Source: Bilabrum cf. latius (Eukaryota > Bigyra: Bicosoecida > Bigyra > Bicosoecida). Taken from it: a DNA stretch of 26,896 nt. The translations under genes were made by a program, and so were the position numbers. Under the pieces are notes generated by a model. That model was not told the origin of the DNA, searched no databases, and saw nothing but the letters and a program-made list of their open reading frames with translations. The stretch spans positions 1 to 26,896 of the forward strand of contig CBCXTV010000030.1 of assembly GCA_965178125.1 (NCBI GenBank). Direction: 5' to 3'. Positions 13,311 to 23,953 of the stretch are shown piece by piece (within the stretch, counting starts at the first letter, position 1; every line of letters begins with the position of its first letter).

Positions 13311-14417
13311 TTAGACAACCACGTCCGCTGCCTGCCTACTCGCATGCAAAAGGTATTCCCAGCTTGCGTCTGGGTGTACTTCCAGCGAATGCTGGAATGC
13401 CGGTTCCGCGTACAGAGACACACCCGCGTCTGCGGGATGCAAGTACAGCGTTGACACGTGCACAATGTGCACCCAGACATGCGTGGGAAAAGTGCTATCG
13501 GGGTAGGAGATCCACTGGTGGCGGTCCCCTCCGCCTGATCGGCGCAGGACGGTTTTCCGCTTTTGCGGATCATCGTGTGGACTGCGGACCTCTAAAAAAG
13601 GACCATACAACCACCCCGAGTCGTCGAGGGCACTGTACAATATATACGACGACAAAAGATGCGCACGTTGAGGCGCGAATGTATAAATTCCCTGCAACTC
13701 CCGCCCGGCCTCAAAATTCCGAGCCCACCCGGTCGCGAGACCGCCAAAAACAATGCGGTGAAGTACTTCCAGCGCTGTACCATGGAAGCTCGTTCGGAAC
13801 CGGGTCTCGTCGAAATCCGTGGCGATCCTGTCTGCCGCGGGCAAATCGAATCGCACATAGAAACCGAGGGGAGAAAAAGAACCCTCCGGGCGGTCTATGG
13901 CACCGCGAAGAATGCCATTCACCAACCGCGGTCGGGTCGCGATCCATTCCCACAAGGTATGGACCGCTGTAAACGGTCGGGCGTCGCGTCGCCCTATCGA
14001 ACCGCCTGCGGCGACCCAACGAGTGAAGCTTCGGGTCCGACCAGCATCCAGAGCGATGACTGGATTAGTTCCGCGCCACCGCCGGATGTGCGGGGCCGGC
14101 GCGTTCTCCACGCCGTCCCACATGAAACGGCCCATACCGCCTCGCCAAGCCAGGGGCCCGGCTGGCCTCTGGGCCGTGGGCGGCCACGGCGGAACGTCGC
14201 CAGGCATGCCCTTAAAACGCCGTGCGTATGACGGCAATTCATCGACCATGAGATAGGCGCCTAGGGTCGTGCCGCTCTCAGTCGTCACCCGGCTTGCCGT
14301 TGCGGCGGGCATTTCCGGCGCGTTCGCTATCTCCGCCTCGGAGACCAGCTCTGCCGGAATGTCCGCCCTCGCGACCGCCTCCGTGATCGACGCCTGGTCG
14401 ACGCTGCTTGTCGCCAT
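13311..14417 (-). CDS. ART/PARP-fold-like protein, 368 aa (spans the unit seam)
   Basis: ATG at 14417, stop TAA; an in-frame GTG one codon upstream is ignored. After a poorly conserved N-terminal half, residues 208-280 hold FHGTALEVLHRIVFGGLATG, then GIYTFAP, then GPFLEVR. A His-Gly-Thr motif (H212) followed about 30 residues later by a Gly-Ile-Tyr (Y245) is the hallmark pair of H-Y-E ADP-ribosyltransferase folds. E276 is a possible third residue, but that is weak. If right, it would bind NAD; the target is unknown, and a non-catalytic role is possible. Similar small His-Gly-Thr proteins are, from memory, common in dinoflagellate proteomes. The leader holds motif 1 (here 14540-14568) and TATATA just before the first ATGs. 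Confidence 0.5.
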   Translation of the reverse strand: MATSSVDQASITEAVARADIPAELVSEAEIANAPEMPAATASRVTTESGTTLGAYLMVDELPSYARRFKGMPGDVPPWPPTAQRPAGPLAWRGGMGRFMWDGVENAPAPHIRRWRGTNPVIALDAGRTRSFTRWVAAGGSIGRRDARPFTAVHTLWEWIATRPRLVNGILRGAIDRPEGSFSPLGFYVRFDLPAADRIATDFDETRFRTSFHGTALEVLHRIVFGGLATGWARNFEAGRELQGIYTFAPQRAHLLSSYILYSALDDSGWLYGPFLEVRSPHDDPQKRKTVLRRSGGGDRHQWISYPDSTFPTHVWVHIVHVSTLYLHPADAGVSLYAEPAFQHSLEVHPDASWEYLLHASRQAADVVV

Positions 14418-14539
14418 CACCTTTTCTTTCCAAGGCCCAAGCCATGTTTTGTATATAGAGGCGCTGGAGACCTGGGTATGAATCCAAGAAGAAAAAATGC
14501 TCGGTCCTTCCCGCGTTCAGATTCACATTTCTGGACAAA

Positions 14540-14568
14540 ACACCGGCAGCTCACGAGGGCGCACGGCG
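14540..14568 (-). promoter_or_regulatory. Leader motif 1, copy 2
   Basis: Identical to 820-848; directly upstream of the complete ART-like gene. Confidence 0.75.
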
Positions 14569-14597
14569 GAAAAAAAGACCACTGAATGGATACACTC

Positions 14598-15302
14598 CGC
14601 CCGTGGCGACCCGCCCGCGCGCCCGCCCGCTCGCCCGTCCGCCCGTCTGCCCGCCCGCCCGCCCGTACGACCGCTCGCCCGCTCGCCCTTTCGTCCGCCC
14701 ACCCGCGTGCACCCGCCCGCCCTTTCACCCAATTGCCCGCACGCCTGCCCGCCCACTCGACCGTGCGTCCGCCCAGAGGCCCGCCCACCGGCCCGCCCGG
14801 GCGCCCACCCGCCAGCCCGCTCGCCGGCCCTCAGGCCCGTTGGCCGGTTTGCCCGCTCGCGCCTCCGTCCGCCCGTGGCCCGCCCGCTCGCGAACCCGCT
14901 GGCTAGCCCGCGCGCCCGCCCGCCTACACCAATCCACTCGCGCACGCTCGCTCCCGCCCACCCGGCCGCCCGTCCGCCCGCCCGTCCGACAGCCAGCCGA
15001 CCCGTCCGCCCGCGAGCCTGCCTGCCCACGCGTGCGCGCGCTCGCCTGCTTGCGCACACCCGCGCGCGCTCACGCGCGTACGCGTGGCGACCCGCGGGCT
15101 CGCCGGCCCAACAGCTCCACCGGATAGCCGCTCGGCTTTCTGCCCGCTCCCCCGCCCGCCCGATCGCCCGCGCACCCACCCGATCGCTCGCCCGACCAGT
15201 CGCCCGCCCGCCCGCCTGCCCGCCCGCCCGCCCGTCCTCCGCCCGCCTGCCCGCGAACAGGCCCGCCCGCGCGCCCGCACGCCGGGCCGCCCACCCGCCC
15301 GG
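14598..15302. repeat. C-rich array 1, copy 2
   Basis: Identical to 878-1582. Confidence 0.9.
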
Positions 15303-15443
15303 AAATGTCAGACATTCCCTGTCATAAGGAAACTGTTGCGCGGTGAGATGCATCCTCAGAAAAACTCCACGCTCGTATGAAAACGCCAAGAAAAATGCTC
15401 GAGGAAAGTACCCAGATCACTCAAACGAATGACTGCAATGTTC

Positions 15444-16094
15444 CTAAAAGCCATGCCGTGTCCCCGCTACAAGTACGCATGCCGATATTACCTCCGCCAT
15501 CGCTGCTGCAACACTCGACGACCGAAGTGGTGGCGGCGTGCGCTCGCGCGACGAGGAGGCCGCGCTCGAGCTCGCTGACAACGACGAGATCGGAGTCAAC
15601 GCCCGCGCCCACATGCGGGCAACTCGCATCCCGACGTCAGCAACGTCTGCGGCATTCATAGATGACCGCAAACTCTCGAGCATGCGACCCCCTCGAGTCG
15701 CCCCCAGCGCTTCGGACAACGTTGTCCAAGCCACCGCGACACATGCGCGATGCTCCGTGGGCAACGTGTCCCATGCAAGACGCGCCGCAAACACCGCAAT
15801 CACGAACTTCATCGCACCAGTGACAGATTCGATGTTGTACGCGAGGCACAACATCTTCTCATCATACACCAAATACGTGCCGCAATCACGGAGTTCCCAA
15901 AGCGCCTCATACCGAATTCCATGCAAGGAGCGCCTGAGTTGTGACCCCTCTCCACGACGCGCGCCGGGGCGCGAGAGTCGATGGCTGTGTCCCTCACAAC
16001 TGCAGTGCGCCCCACAGTAAGGTCCGCCGACAGCCAGACAGCGGACCGCAGCGACGTTCGAGCATCCCTCAATCGCGCACGACCGAGAAGCCAT
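15444..16094 (-). CDS. Zinc-finger protein, 216 aa (copy 2)
   Basis: Identical to the gene at 1724-2374. Confidence 0.75.
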   Translation of the reverse strand: MASRSCAIEGCSNVAAVRCLAVGGPYCGAHCSCEGHSHRLSRPGARRGEGSQLRRSLHGIRYEALWELRDCGTYLVYDEKMLCLAYNIESVTGAMKFVIAVFAARLAWDTLPTEHRACVAVAWTTLSEALGATRGGRMLESLRSSMNAADVADVGMRVARMWARALTPISSLSASSSAASSSRERTPPPLRSSSVAAAMAEVISACVLVAGTRHGF

Positions 16095-16313
16095 GATACG
16101 CTCGCGGGTTTATTGCGCGCGGATCGTTTCGGGACGCTCTGACACTCGCTGAAAAAAATCATGCGAAACACATATAACTCACGCTCGGTTCTAGGCCGGA
16201 AGACCGCCCGTCCGCTCGCCCGACTGCTCGCCTCTCCGAAGGTCCACCGTGCCGCCTGCTCATTAGCGTCCCCGCGTGAACGCCCGTTCCTCATAGGGAA
16301 GTGACCTGCAACA

Positions 16314-16424
16314 TCACTCTCGCACTTGCTGCGAAAACACCATGCCTGTACCAATCAATGCTACCGCTGTGACGAGCATGACCAAGATTGGAAGAAGATC
16401 AGAGCTGCAAGTTTCCATCACCAT
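16314..16424 (-). CDS. 36-aa membrane microprotein (copy 2)
   Basis: Identical to 2594-2704. Confidence 0.45.
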   Translation of the reverse strand: MVMETCSSDLLPILVMLVTAVALIGTGMVFSQQVRE

Positions 16425-16470
16425 GTGCACCTCCGCAAAAAAAAAGACGTGATGAAAGCACAACTTGTTT

Positions 16471-16500
16471 CCACCGGCAGCTCTCCTTGGGCGCACGGCG
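16471..16500 (-). promoter_or_regulatory. Leader motif 2, copy 2
   Basis: Identical to 2751-2780. Confidence 0.75.
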
Positions 16501-16523
16501 AGACATGAAAAAGAAAACAATGA

Positions 16524-17137
16524 TCAGTCCGTTGCTCGAACATTCACATACCAATGCAGGAAGGCATTGTTAATGACATTCTCCATCGCGCTTTGCGCTT
16601 TCTTCTCACATGCGCCACAGATGCAGACACACTTGCCCGTCCGACTCCCTGATGGCACAAGCATGTGATCGGCTACGAAAGGTGACGGAAAAAAACAGCC
16701 AATGCAGTGTCGTGCACGGAACTCATGCAAATCCGAATGGACTGCTTCCGAGAAATGAGACTAGCCACATTGGTGGATCGATCAAAAAAATGATAACACT
16801 TTCACACACACACACACACGGTATGGTCGCGGCCGGTCAATTCTTTTCGTGTGACAATCACCAAGACCAAATTCTGACAGAGCGAGTAAACATATGAAAT
16901 TGCCTTCTGCACAGACATGTTGTCCGACAAGCCGTGCGTAAGCATCATCAGACTCCGGCAACGGATCTTTCCATCCGAACCGCAATGACAACGGATGCTC
17001 AAGGTTTGTTGCGGGACACAAGCACGCACTATACATTGAAAAAACAAGCTATACAAAACAAAGTTCGCGTTGCCCGGCACTGTCTGTTTCATGCCGGTCG
17101 TCACGAACACAAAGGCGTCATGGCGTTTTACGGCCAT
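16524..17137 (-). CDS. Cys-rich two-exon protein, about 184 aa (copy 2)
   Basis: Identical to 2804-3417; intron at 16761-16819. Confidence 0.5.
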
Positions 17138-17577
17138 TTGACACCGACTTCGCGAGCACGACGTCGGAGTTCGACGCCCTGGGTCGGCGTACATCCGAGC
17201 CACCGAATGCGCCGATTGAATTCTTGCCACTCGGCGTGGCCGATGGGCACCAGATCAGGGTGCTTATGGAAAACAATCCATGGCAACCCTTTCTCCGTCC
17301 CGAAGGCAGGGCTCTCACACGGCAACCGCGGCGGTACGCCGGCTTTGCGAAACTCAGCGTCTGTCCACCACTGATATTTCACGCCCTCGTCCCTCGAGTC
17401 GTGGAGCGACTGCACCCATCTCCTGTACTGCGCTTCACACGAGCGCATATATGAGCGCACCCATGCGGACGGGTCGCTCACCTTTTCGCCAGCAGCGCTT
17501 GAGGACGCCGGCATGTCCACCACCTCTTCCGCTTCATCAGCCGGAGAAATGGGCGAAGCACTTCCATACCACGCCAT
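17128..17577 (-). CDS. Hypothetical protein, 149 aa (copy 2)
   Basis: Identical to 3408-3857. Confidence 0.6.
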   Translation of the reverse strand: MAWYGSASPISPADEAEEVVDMPASSSAAGEKVSDPSAWVRSYMRSCEAQYRRWVQSLHDSRDEGVKYQWWTDAEFRKAGVPPRLPCESPAFGTEKGLPWIVFHKHPDLVPIGHAEWQEFNRRIRWLGCTPTQGVELRRRAREVGVKWP

Positions 17578-17791
17578 ACCCACGGATGAAGAGGAAACTC
17601 GGGATGGGGCGACAAAAAGACGCAATCAAACGACGTCTGAATGCGAGCACCAACATTTCGGAGAGGAATGAATGATCACTTGGAAAAGATGCATGCGAGA
17701 AAACAATGCCATGATACGCTCATGCTGTTCCACGCAGACATGGGACAATGACATGGCCAATCTCCGTATTGTCCTGAAAATCGCATATCAA

Positions 17792-18157
17792 GGACCGGCA
17801 GCTTACCATGGGCGCACGCAAAAGAGAAGAAACTATGAGATAAAAATATTTTTCCCGCCCTCGCTTCCGCAACAATGTAATACACAGACCACACGTCTAC
17901 ACAAATGCCCGCACCCTACAGGACACACCAGGACCGCAAAACCGCACGCCAGCACGGCGGGTGCTAGACAACAATTTGGCGCGCTCTCCTGTGACGGACT
18001 TGTGCCACAGGGCACCGACACGGATAACGCAGACTGCCTCAGACGCCCCTCGTTTACCATGACGAGGCACAGACCCACAGGGAGGACCGCAAAACGCGTC
18101 CACCTGGCGGACGCGAAATTGGGCCCAGAATACGGCCACCATTTCGCGGCCGGAAAA
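17792..18157 (-). repeat. Duplicated upstream block A, copy 2, with leader motif 3 at 17792-17819
   Basis: Identical to 4072-4437. Confidence 0.75.
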
Positions 18158-18250
18158 CGGCACCAAAACCGGGGGCAAAAATGGGGGACCCGACTGTTGG
18201 GTCCCCCTTTTTTCCTCTATTTTTTGTGGCCGTTTTCCGGCCGCCGAAAT
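18141..18250. repeat. 110-bp palindrome, copy 2
   Basis: Identical to 4421-4530. Confidence 0.7.
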
Positions 18251-18365
18251 AGGCCCGCGGCGCGGACCGCCGAGATGCACACCTCCGGGGGGGCCACTGT
18301 ACACAGTTCCCCGGCCACACGCGCCCTGCTGGAGAATAACACACGGCGCCCGCGGACAAACTGTA

Positions 18366-18680
18366 CTACACGGGTGCGGAAAAAAACACCGACCAACCGA
18401 ACGCACAGGCACGTTCTACGTGTAGGCTGCGCCACACCTTTGCCGACCCAAAACAGTGTGCTGCATTTGGACACATGCGGTACAGAAATTCCCAGAGATT
18501 CTCACGAAGTTCATCGAATCTTTGTCCACTTGCACCCCATTTGCCAGAAGTGTCGCGATTTATAAACCAAGTCCGGTCCAATTTCGGCAATCATAGCTCA
18601 TTGTCCACGACCGTGATTCCCGCGAAAAATGAGCAACATGTGTCGGCGATGAAGACAACTTCTCCGCGATTTCGGTCCAT
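18366..18680 (-). pseudogene. Broken or recoded ORF (copy 2)
   Basis: Same sequence as 4646-4960, with the same in-frame TGA, here at 18591-18593. Confidence 0.35.
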
Positions 18681-18766
18681 TCAAGGCAATGTTGGCAGGC
18701 TTTCCCTTAGCGGTCCATACCAAAACAAATCGCTAGTCTCTCTCGCGATCTGCTCTCTCACGCCTG

Positions 18767-18899
18767 CACACCCGCGGGCCCACCCGCCCGCCCGCTGGCC
18801 TCTCCGCCCGTCCGGACGCCCGCTAGCCCGCCCGCCTGCCCACCGGTCGGCCCGCGCGCCCGTCCGACCGCTCACCCGCCCGCCCGTCCTCCCGACCGT
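18767..18899. repeat. C-rich array 2, copy 2
   Basis: Same as 5047-5179; the single inter-copy substitution (18741) lies just outside it. Confidence 0.85.
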
Positions 18900-19128
18900 C
18901 AAGAGTAAAAGAACATCTATATTCGAAAACGCGTCCAGAAGCAGGGTTGTCTAGGGAAACGGGGGATTTTTCAAGTCGTGCGACTTGCAACAAAATTCTG
19001 GCATGAAAACGCCATTTTCTATCAGCCTACGGAACGGTGGATGCGGCAGTTTACCTTACCTTACACAGACACGGTCATGGATGCGCCAGTTGGGTTTTCC
19101 ACAAGAGGACCAGGTCCGGACCCCTTCT

Positions 19129-19623
19129 TCACATCGTATTTTCAAAACAAAGAACCCAATCCACGAGGAGGCAGGCGACGGAGGGCGGGCGGGGGTCGGG
19201 CCAGCCAGCCATGTGCGTACGCAGGTGGAACGCGACGTCTTGCAAGACGTCGTGCATGGTGAGATGCGGTTTGACGATGACGTCGTCGACCGCGTCCTGG
19301 TGCCTTTCGATACAGGTTCCTTAACTTCAAAATCTGAGCGGAGGAGAAGCTACCTTTCGCGTACGACGAGGGCGTCCACACAGACGCGGCCGTGGCGGGC
19401 CTTCCCGCTTACCTCTCGCCGAGTCACATTGGCGGGCTGTGTGGCACACCTGTTGCCGAGTCGGACGGGACCGCGCCAAAAGAGCCTGCCGTTTTAAAAC
19501 GGGCCCGGTAGACGGGACAGGGTCCGAAAAGCCAACTGACGCAATCATGACCTCGCCGTTTAGCCGCCCGACAAGAATGCACGACTCGGAATGATCTGGG
19601 AAGTTTGAAATGGGTCCGGACAC
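19129..19623 (-). CDS. Three-exon hypothetical protein, about 131 aa (copy 2)
   Basis: Identical to 5409-5903; introns at 19401-19449 and 19304-19353. Confidence 0.45.
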
Positions 19624-19678
19624 ATCATGGGAGAGTGAGATGGCCAGACGTCACGGTGTCATGAAAACCCACAATCGG

Positions 19679-20038
19679 TGACCGGCAGCTCACCATGGGC
19701 GCACGGAAAACAACGACGTTTGAAAGAAACAATTTTTCCCGCCGTCGCTTCCGAAACAAGATGATACACAGACCGCACGCCTACACAAATGCCCGCACCC
19801 TGCAGGACACAGCATGACATTAAAACCGCATGCCCGCACGGCGGCCGCCAGGCAACAATTTGGCGCGCTCTCCTGTGACGGACTTCGACCGCAGAGAACC
19901 GACACGGATAACGCAGACTGCCTACGACGCCCCTCGTTTACCATGACGAGGCAGAGACCCACAGGGAGGACCGCAAAACGCGTCCGCGTTTCGGACACGA
20001 AATTCGGCCCAGAATACGGCCCCCATGTGACGTCCGGA
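19679..20038 (-). repeat. Duplicated upstream block B, copy 2, with leader motif 4 at 19679-19706
   Basis: Identical to 5959-6318. Confidence 0.75.
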
Positions 20039-20165
20039 ATATATAAAGACGACAGTCCCTTCTACAATATCTGCAGGACACGCACCTCCGACGCACAGCA
20101 ATCGCGTTTGCATTTTCCTGCCAAGAGACACGCTTTGGAAATACAGATTCAATCACAAGAGAAAA

Positions 20166-21833
20166 TTACAGCGCGGTACGCGGGACCCACAGCGCTTCAC
20201 CGGCATAGTAATACCGGCTGTTGTCCTGGATCCACTTTCTCTCCGACGCTAGCAAAAGATTTAAACCCGCGTTCCAATCGTTGCAACAAACAACAATCTT
20301 CGCGCGGTGAACCCACTGGCGATAACTGTACATATTCGTCGCCGTGTGGGACAAGGACACCCACTCCGCAGGCGCCTGAAAGAGACGTTTGTTCTGGATG
20401 ACTAAAGATGCCGAAGCCTCATCCATCACAATCACCTCATCATGCAGCGGTCGAAAAGACCGAAGATCGGGCTGCGTTGCTTGTTGGCAATCACAGAAAA
20501 AGACATGGCCGGTATCGGCCAATGAGCATGCATACTGCGTCTTTCCGACGCAGGAGGGGCCGTCCAAAATTAAAAAGCGATAGCGGGATGCCAGACGGTT
20601 GAACTCCGCTAACCACTCGGAGACAACGTCTATCTCTCGAAAGGGGCACATCCCTCCACGCAACTCTGCTTGGACAGCCTGTACGTGCGCTGCCAAACTC
20701 GCCTCGGATGTGGCCGATTCATAAGCGGCCAGGGTCCGGAGCATGTTTGGAAGATTCCGCACTACACGCACAGACAACCGACGCGCAGTGCCAACGGCAA
20801 TCTTGCCGGACTGGAGTAGCTGTATAATCCAATCGGCTTGAACGAGATAGTCATGAAACATCTCGACACTCCCACCGCCGTCTACGCGACCAAACTTCGG
20901 CGCCTGCACGTAAAAAAACCCTTGAAAACCGCGTGCAGCACCACGCACACGTTCGGCGACGCACAAAGACACAACAGGCGGGGATATTCCTTGAAACATA
21001 ATCCCCGTGAAGTACTCTAACACCGCCGAAGACGCACGCAATGCAACGTGAAAATGAACACGGGCTTGCGAATTGGGAGCACGAATGGTCGTCGGCGACA
21101 CTTCCGCGCACCACACATACTGTACAACACGCCAGTGCTCCACAAAGGGCATGAACCACGCAAGAAAGGCAACACGCAAAGCCATAAACCACGCCGATAA
21201 CGACACAGACATCGCAACCGTGTCGACGTCCACTTCCGCGTTGCCTGGTTGAAAAATCAACGAAGGCACAAGCCCCCATGGCCCATTCAACGAAAACAGA
21301 CGAGTGGCCGGACGGCTCGCAGAAGCACCGCCTTGGACGCCTTGGGAGCCAGACCTGTGCCCGCGGATGAGGCACGCGCCAACCTGCTGCGCACACTCCG
21401 GAAGATCACACTGGCTATCCAGAAAACGGCGCAGCAGCGCGCGCTGCTCATCCCGCAGGGCACTGCCGGCCTCGCGGCGTAAACCGTGGGTCGCCCACAC
21501 AGTCTTCTCCGCCGCCGTCCCACTCGACGCCACCCATCGCGACAGGCGTCGCCACAACCTCGTGTACGCAGCGTGATCCAGAGAAGTGCTCAGGGACTCA
21601 TCTGCGACAGACCCGAGGGCAATGTCGCGTCGGCGCGCGCCGTCGGCACTGCCTGCGGCTTGGGAGGCAGACGGGGATGGGTACACAAACGGAGCGGCGG
21701 AGCTCGCCTGAGACACAGGCAACACCGGCTCAGGCACGGCCACGCGCGCTGACGCCACCGCAGGGGATCGCTTCGAAGAAAAGCGACGGCGCTTAGTCGG
21801 ATGCTCCGAAGCTTGCCCGGACGAAGACAACAT
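20166..21833 (-). CDS. rep: Rep-like HUH/SF3 replication initiator, 555 aa (copy 2)
   Basis: Identical to the gene at 6446-8113. Confidence 0.75.
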   Translation of the reverse strand: MLSSSGQASEHPTKRRRFSSKRSPAVASARVAVPEPVLPVSQASSAAPFVYPSPSASQAAGSADGARRRDIALGSVADESLSTSLDHAAYTRLWRRLSRWVASSGTAAEKTVWATHGLRREAGSALRDEQRALLRRFLDSQCDLPECAQQVGACLIRGHRSGSQGVQGGASASRPATRLFSLNGPWGLVPSLIFQPGNAEVDVDTVAMSVSLSAWFMALRVAFLAWFMPFVEHWRVVQYVWCAEVSPTTIRAPNSQARVHFHVALRASSAVLEYFTGIMFQGISPPVVSLCVAERVRGAARGFQGFFYVQAPKFGRVDGGGSVEMFHDYLVQADWIIQLLQSGKIAVGTARRLSVRVVRNLPNMLRTLAAYESATSEASLAAHVQAVQAELRGGMCPFREIDVVSEWLAEFNRLASRYRFLILDGPSCVGKTQYACSLADTGHVFFCDCQQATQPDLRSFRPLHDEVIVMDEASASLVIQNKRLFQAPAEWVSLSHTATNMYSYRQWVHRAKIVVCCNDWNAGLNLLLASERKWIQDNSRYYYAGEALWVPRTAL

Positions 21834-22108
21834 CGCACTGCAAAGCGTCACAATCCGTTCGGCGCTCGGACATCTCCGACTGAAAACACTGCAAACTAGG
21901 CGACGATGATTCGGAGCATAAAACCGACTGCTCGCACACGAAGTCTGCAAGGAACAACATGTTGAATGTGGACATGCTGACGACAGAAAAAAAAGCACTG
22001 ACAACGGGAGCTCAAAAAAATCTTGCGCTGTGAAACAAAACAAACATACCGTATGCACCCCTTCATATCCATCAGACACACAACAAGCAGAACATGCCGA
22101 AAAAGGAG

Positions 22109-22138
22109 ACACCGGCAGCTCTCAACGGGCGCACGGCG
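22109..22138 (-). promoter_or_regulatory. Leader motif 5, copy 2
   Basis: Identical to 8389-8418. Confidence 0.75.
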
Positions 22139-22722
22139 AAATCCATGAAGAAATCACATTCCTGTTCCTACATAATGCATCCCGCACATGCCACCGTTCG
22201 AAAAACGTCGCGTCCAGAATTCCCTCAAGTGCCTTCCGCTTCTCCTCGAAGCGCACACTCAAACGGCCTCACAGGGATTTTCTGCATGCCCATACCCTCA
22301 ACTGACGCCGTCGCCACGGCACAAGCACGAGAACGAAACGGCACGTCTCCCAACATAGAACAAAAGATTCCGGCTCAAAAGCCCTCCAGAACTCCACATC
22401 CCCTTCAAACATTATCTCGGACACTTCCCTGCACATGGCATACTTCCCCTTCGGTCCCTTCCTTCATATAACCACATCTCCATTTCAGCATCATTTCCTC
22501 CCCGGCAAGATGGCAGAATAGTCCAAACAACCTCACGATATCCTCAAGAGCACGGCAGCATGAACATCCAAAACACGGGGACCCCTCAAAGATGGTATCG
22601 ACGTCAGTTGTTTTCGGTCGTTCTTTTTCTGATTCGCTCTTCTCGCAGAAGTCTCTTTGGAGGCATTTTTCTCCAAGTGGCCTCCTTTGGGCCTTCTCTT
22701 TTGGGGAGGTCCTTTTTTCCCT
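22122..22722 (-). pseudogene. Frameshifted or spliced Cys-cluster gene (copy 2)
   Basis: Same breaks as at 8402-9002, so they are not random differences between copies. Confidence 0.4.
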
Positions 22723-22814
22723 AAAAAAAGGGGGGGGGAAGCGGAAGCGCTGGGAAAGGCTTTTAAATATTAAAAGCGCTTTCCAGCGCTTCCGCGCTAC
22801 CCCCCCCCCTTTTT
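22723..22814. other. Candidate replication origin hairpin, copy 2
   Basis: Identical to 9003-9094; iteron-like repeats at 22794-22805, 22847-22858 and 22872-22882. Confidence 0.5.
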
Positions 22815-22904
22815 GTACTCATTTTACAGTAGTTTTTCACGATTTAGGGGGGTAGCGCTAGGGGGTTTTCCACGCTACCCCCTGTTTTGGCCTCGATTTT
22901 GGCA

Positions 22905-23230
22905 ATTGTTCCACCCACTTTGGTCCAATTTCCCCATTTTTCTAGGATTTTTGCTATTTTTCTCGATTGTTCGGGCATTTTGTGTGGAAATTTCCACATT
23001 TTCACCGAATCTGGACCGATTTTCCTGTTTTTTTGGGGAGTTTCGCGATTTCCTTCCATTCCCGCCTCACACTCTTCCCCCTCTTCTTATGCATTTTCGC
23101 GATTTATTCGCCAAATCTGGTCCCATCTCGGTGGTCATGGCCGGTTCTGTGCGATTTTCAGGGATTCTCATCGATTAAGGCTATTTGTTCGCGATGTCGG
23201 TCGGTTCTGGACGATCTTTCCGATTCTGGT
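22905..23230. repeat. Degenerate ~95-bp repeats, copy 2
   Basis: Identical to 9185-9510. Confidence 0.45.
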
Positions 23231-23518
23231 TGATCTTCGCTGTCTTTCTCTCTCCTCTCCGTGGTCCAAGGACGCATCACTCTTCGCCGATTTCGCTTCT
23301 TATGTCGTTGAGGTGCGTCTGCTGGGCTCCTTTGGCTAGCCGGTGGTCTCCATGCAATAGCGCGTCTCTTCCGCCGCAGTTTCTTTCGCCTGAGAGTCAT
23401 CCATGTCATCATGCGCAATGAAACACAATACACAATCCATGGCATGCTTCCCACTCAGCTGTCAAACCACCACACTTCCATGAAGTATGTGGCAATATGA
23501 TGCTCGCGTGGCGCGCCT

Positions 23519-23953
23519 TCACGCCTCCTTGGCCGATGAGTTCTTTTTCGGCTTTTTTGGGGCGGCGGATGACGACGCCGCGTCGCCAGCCTTTTCGCTG
23601 CCGGCGTCCGGGCGACTTGCCTCCCGCATCAGCATGACCTCGGCGAGGTCGTCGTTGCTGAGACGACGTGCGTTGGCCTTCAAACGGCGACGTCGCTTTT
23701 CGTGGTTGCGGAGGTCTTTTGCCACCCGCTTTCGCTCGGCTGTCATTGCCGCCTGTTTCGCGCGCAACTCGTCGATTTTCGCCGAGAGCGGCTTCGACGG
23801 CACGCCTCCGGCAGGTGTCGTTGCCGCAGCGACTGCGTCGTCTAGCTGCCTTTCTTCTGTTACGGCCTTCGCGTCGCCGGCCAGAGCCGGCGCGCTCTCG
23901 GCAGCGACGATGGTGCGCTCGTTGTCGCTTTCGGCCTCGCTGCGGTCCGACAT
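23519..23953 (-). CDS. Basic coiled-coil protein, 144 aa (copy 2)
   Basis: Identical to 9799-10233. Confidence 0.6.
   Translation of the reverse strand: MSDRSEAESDNERTIVAAESAPALAGDAKAVTEERQLDDAVAAATTPAGGVPSKPLSAKIDELRAKQAAMTAERKRVAKDLRNHEKRRRRLKANARRLSNDDLAEVMLMREASRPDAGSEKAGDAASSSAAPKKPKKNSSAKEA

Larger units (their letters stand above)
1..13720. repeat. Unit copy 1 of a 13,720-bp head-to-tail tandem (probable circular element)
   Basis: The sequence starting at 13721 matches the sequence starting at 1 and stays collinear to the end of the window at a constant offset of 13,720. The seam at 13720/13721 lies inside an intact reading frame (13311-14417), so the unit has no natural end there. 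This is expected for a circular molecule assembled past its full length, or for a true tandem array. Only one base difference was found between copies (5021 versus 18741). Confidence 0.97.

Noticed and set aside
12467-13972. 501-codon plus-strand ORF across array 3 and the ART gene
   Set aside because: Runs through the low-complexity array and antisense to the ART-like gene; composition is an artefact.
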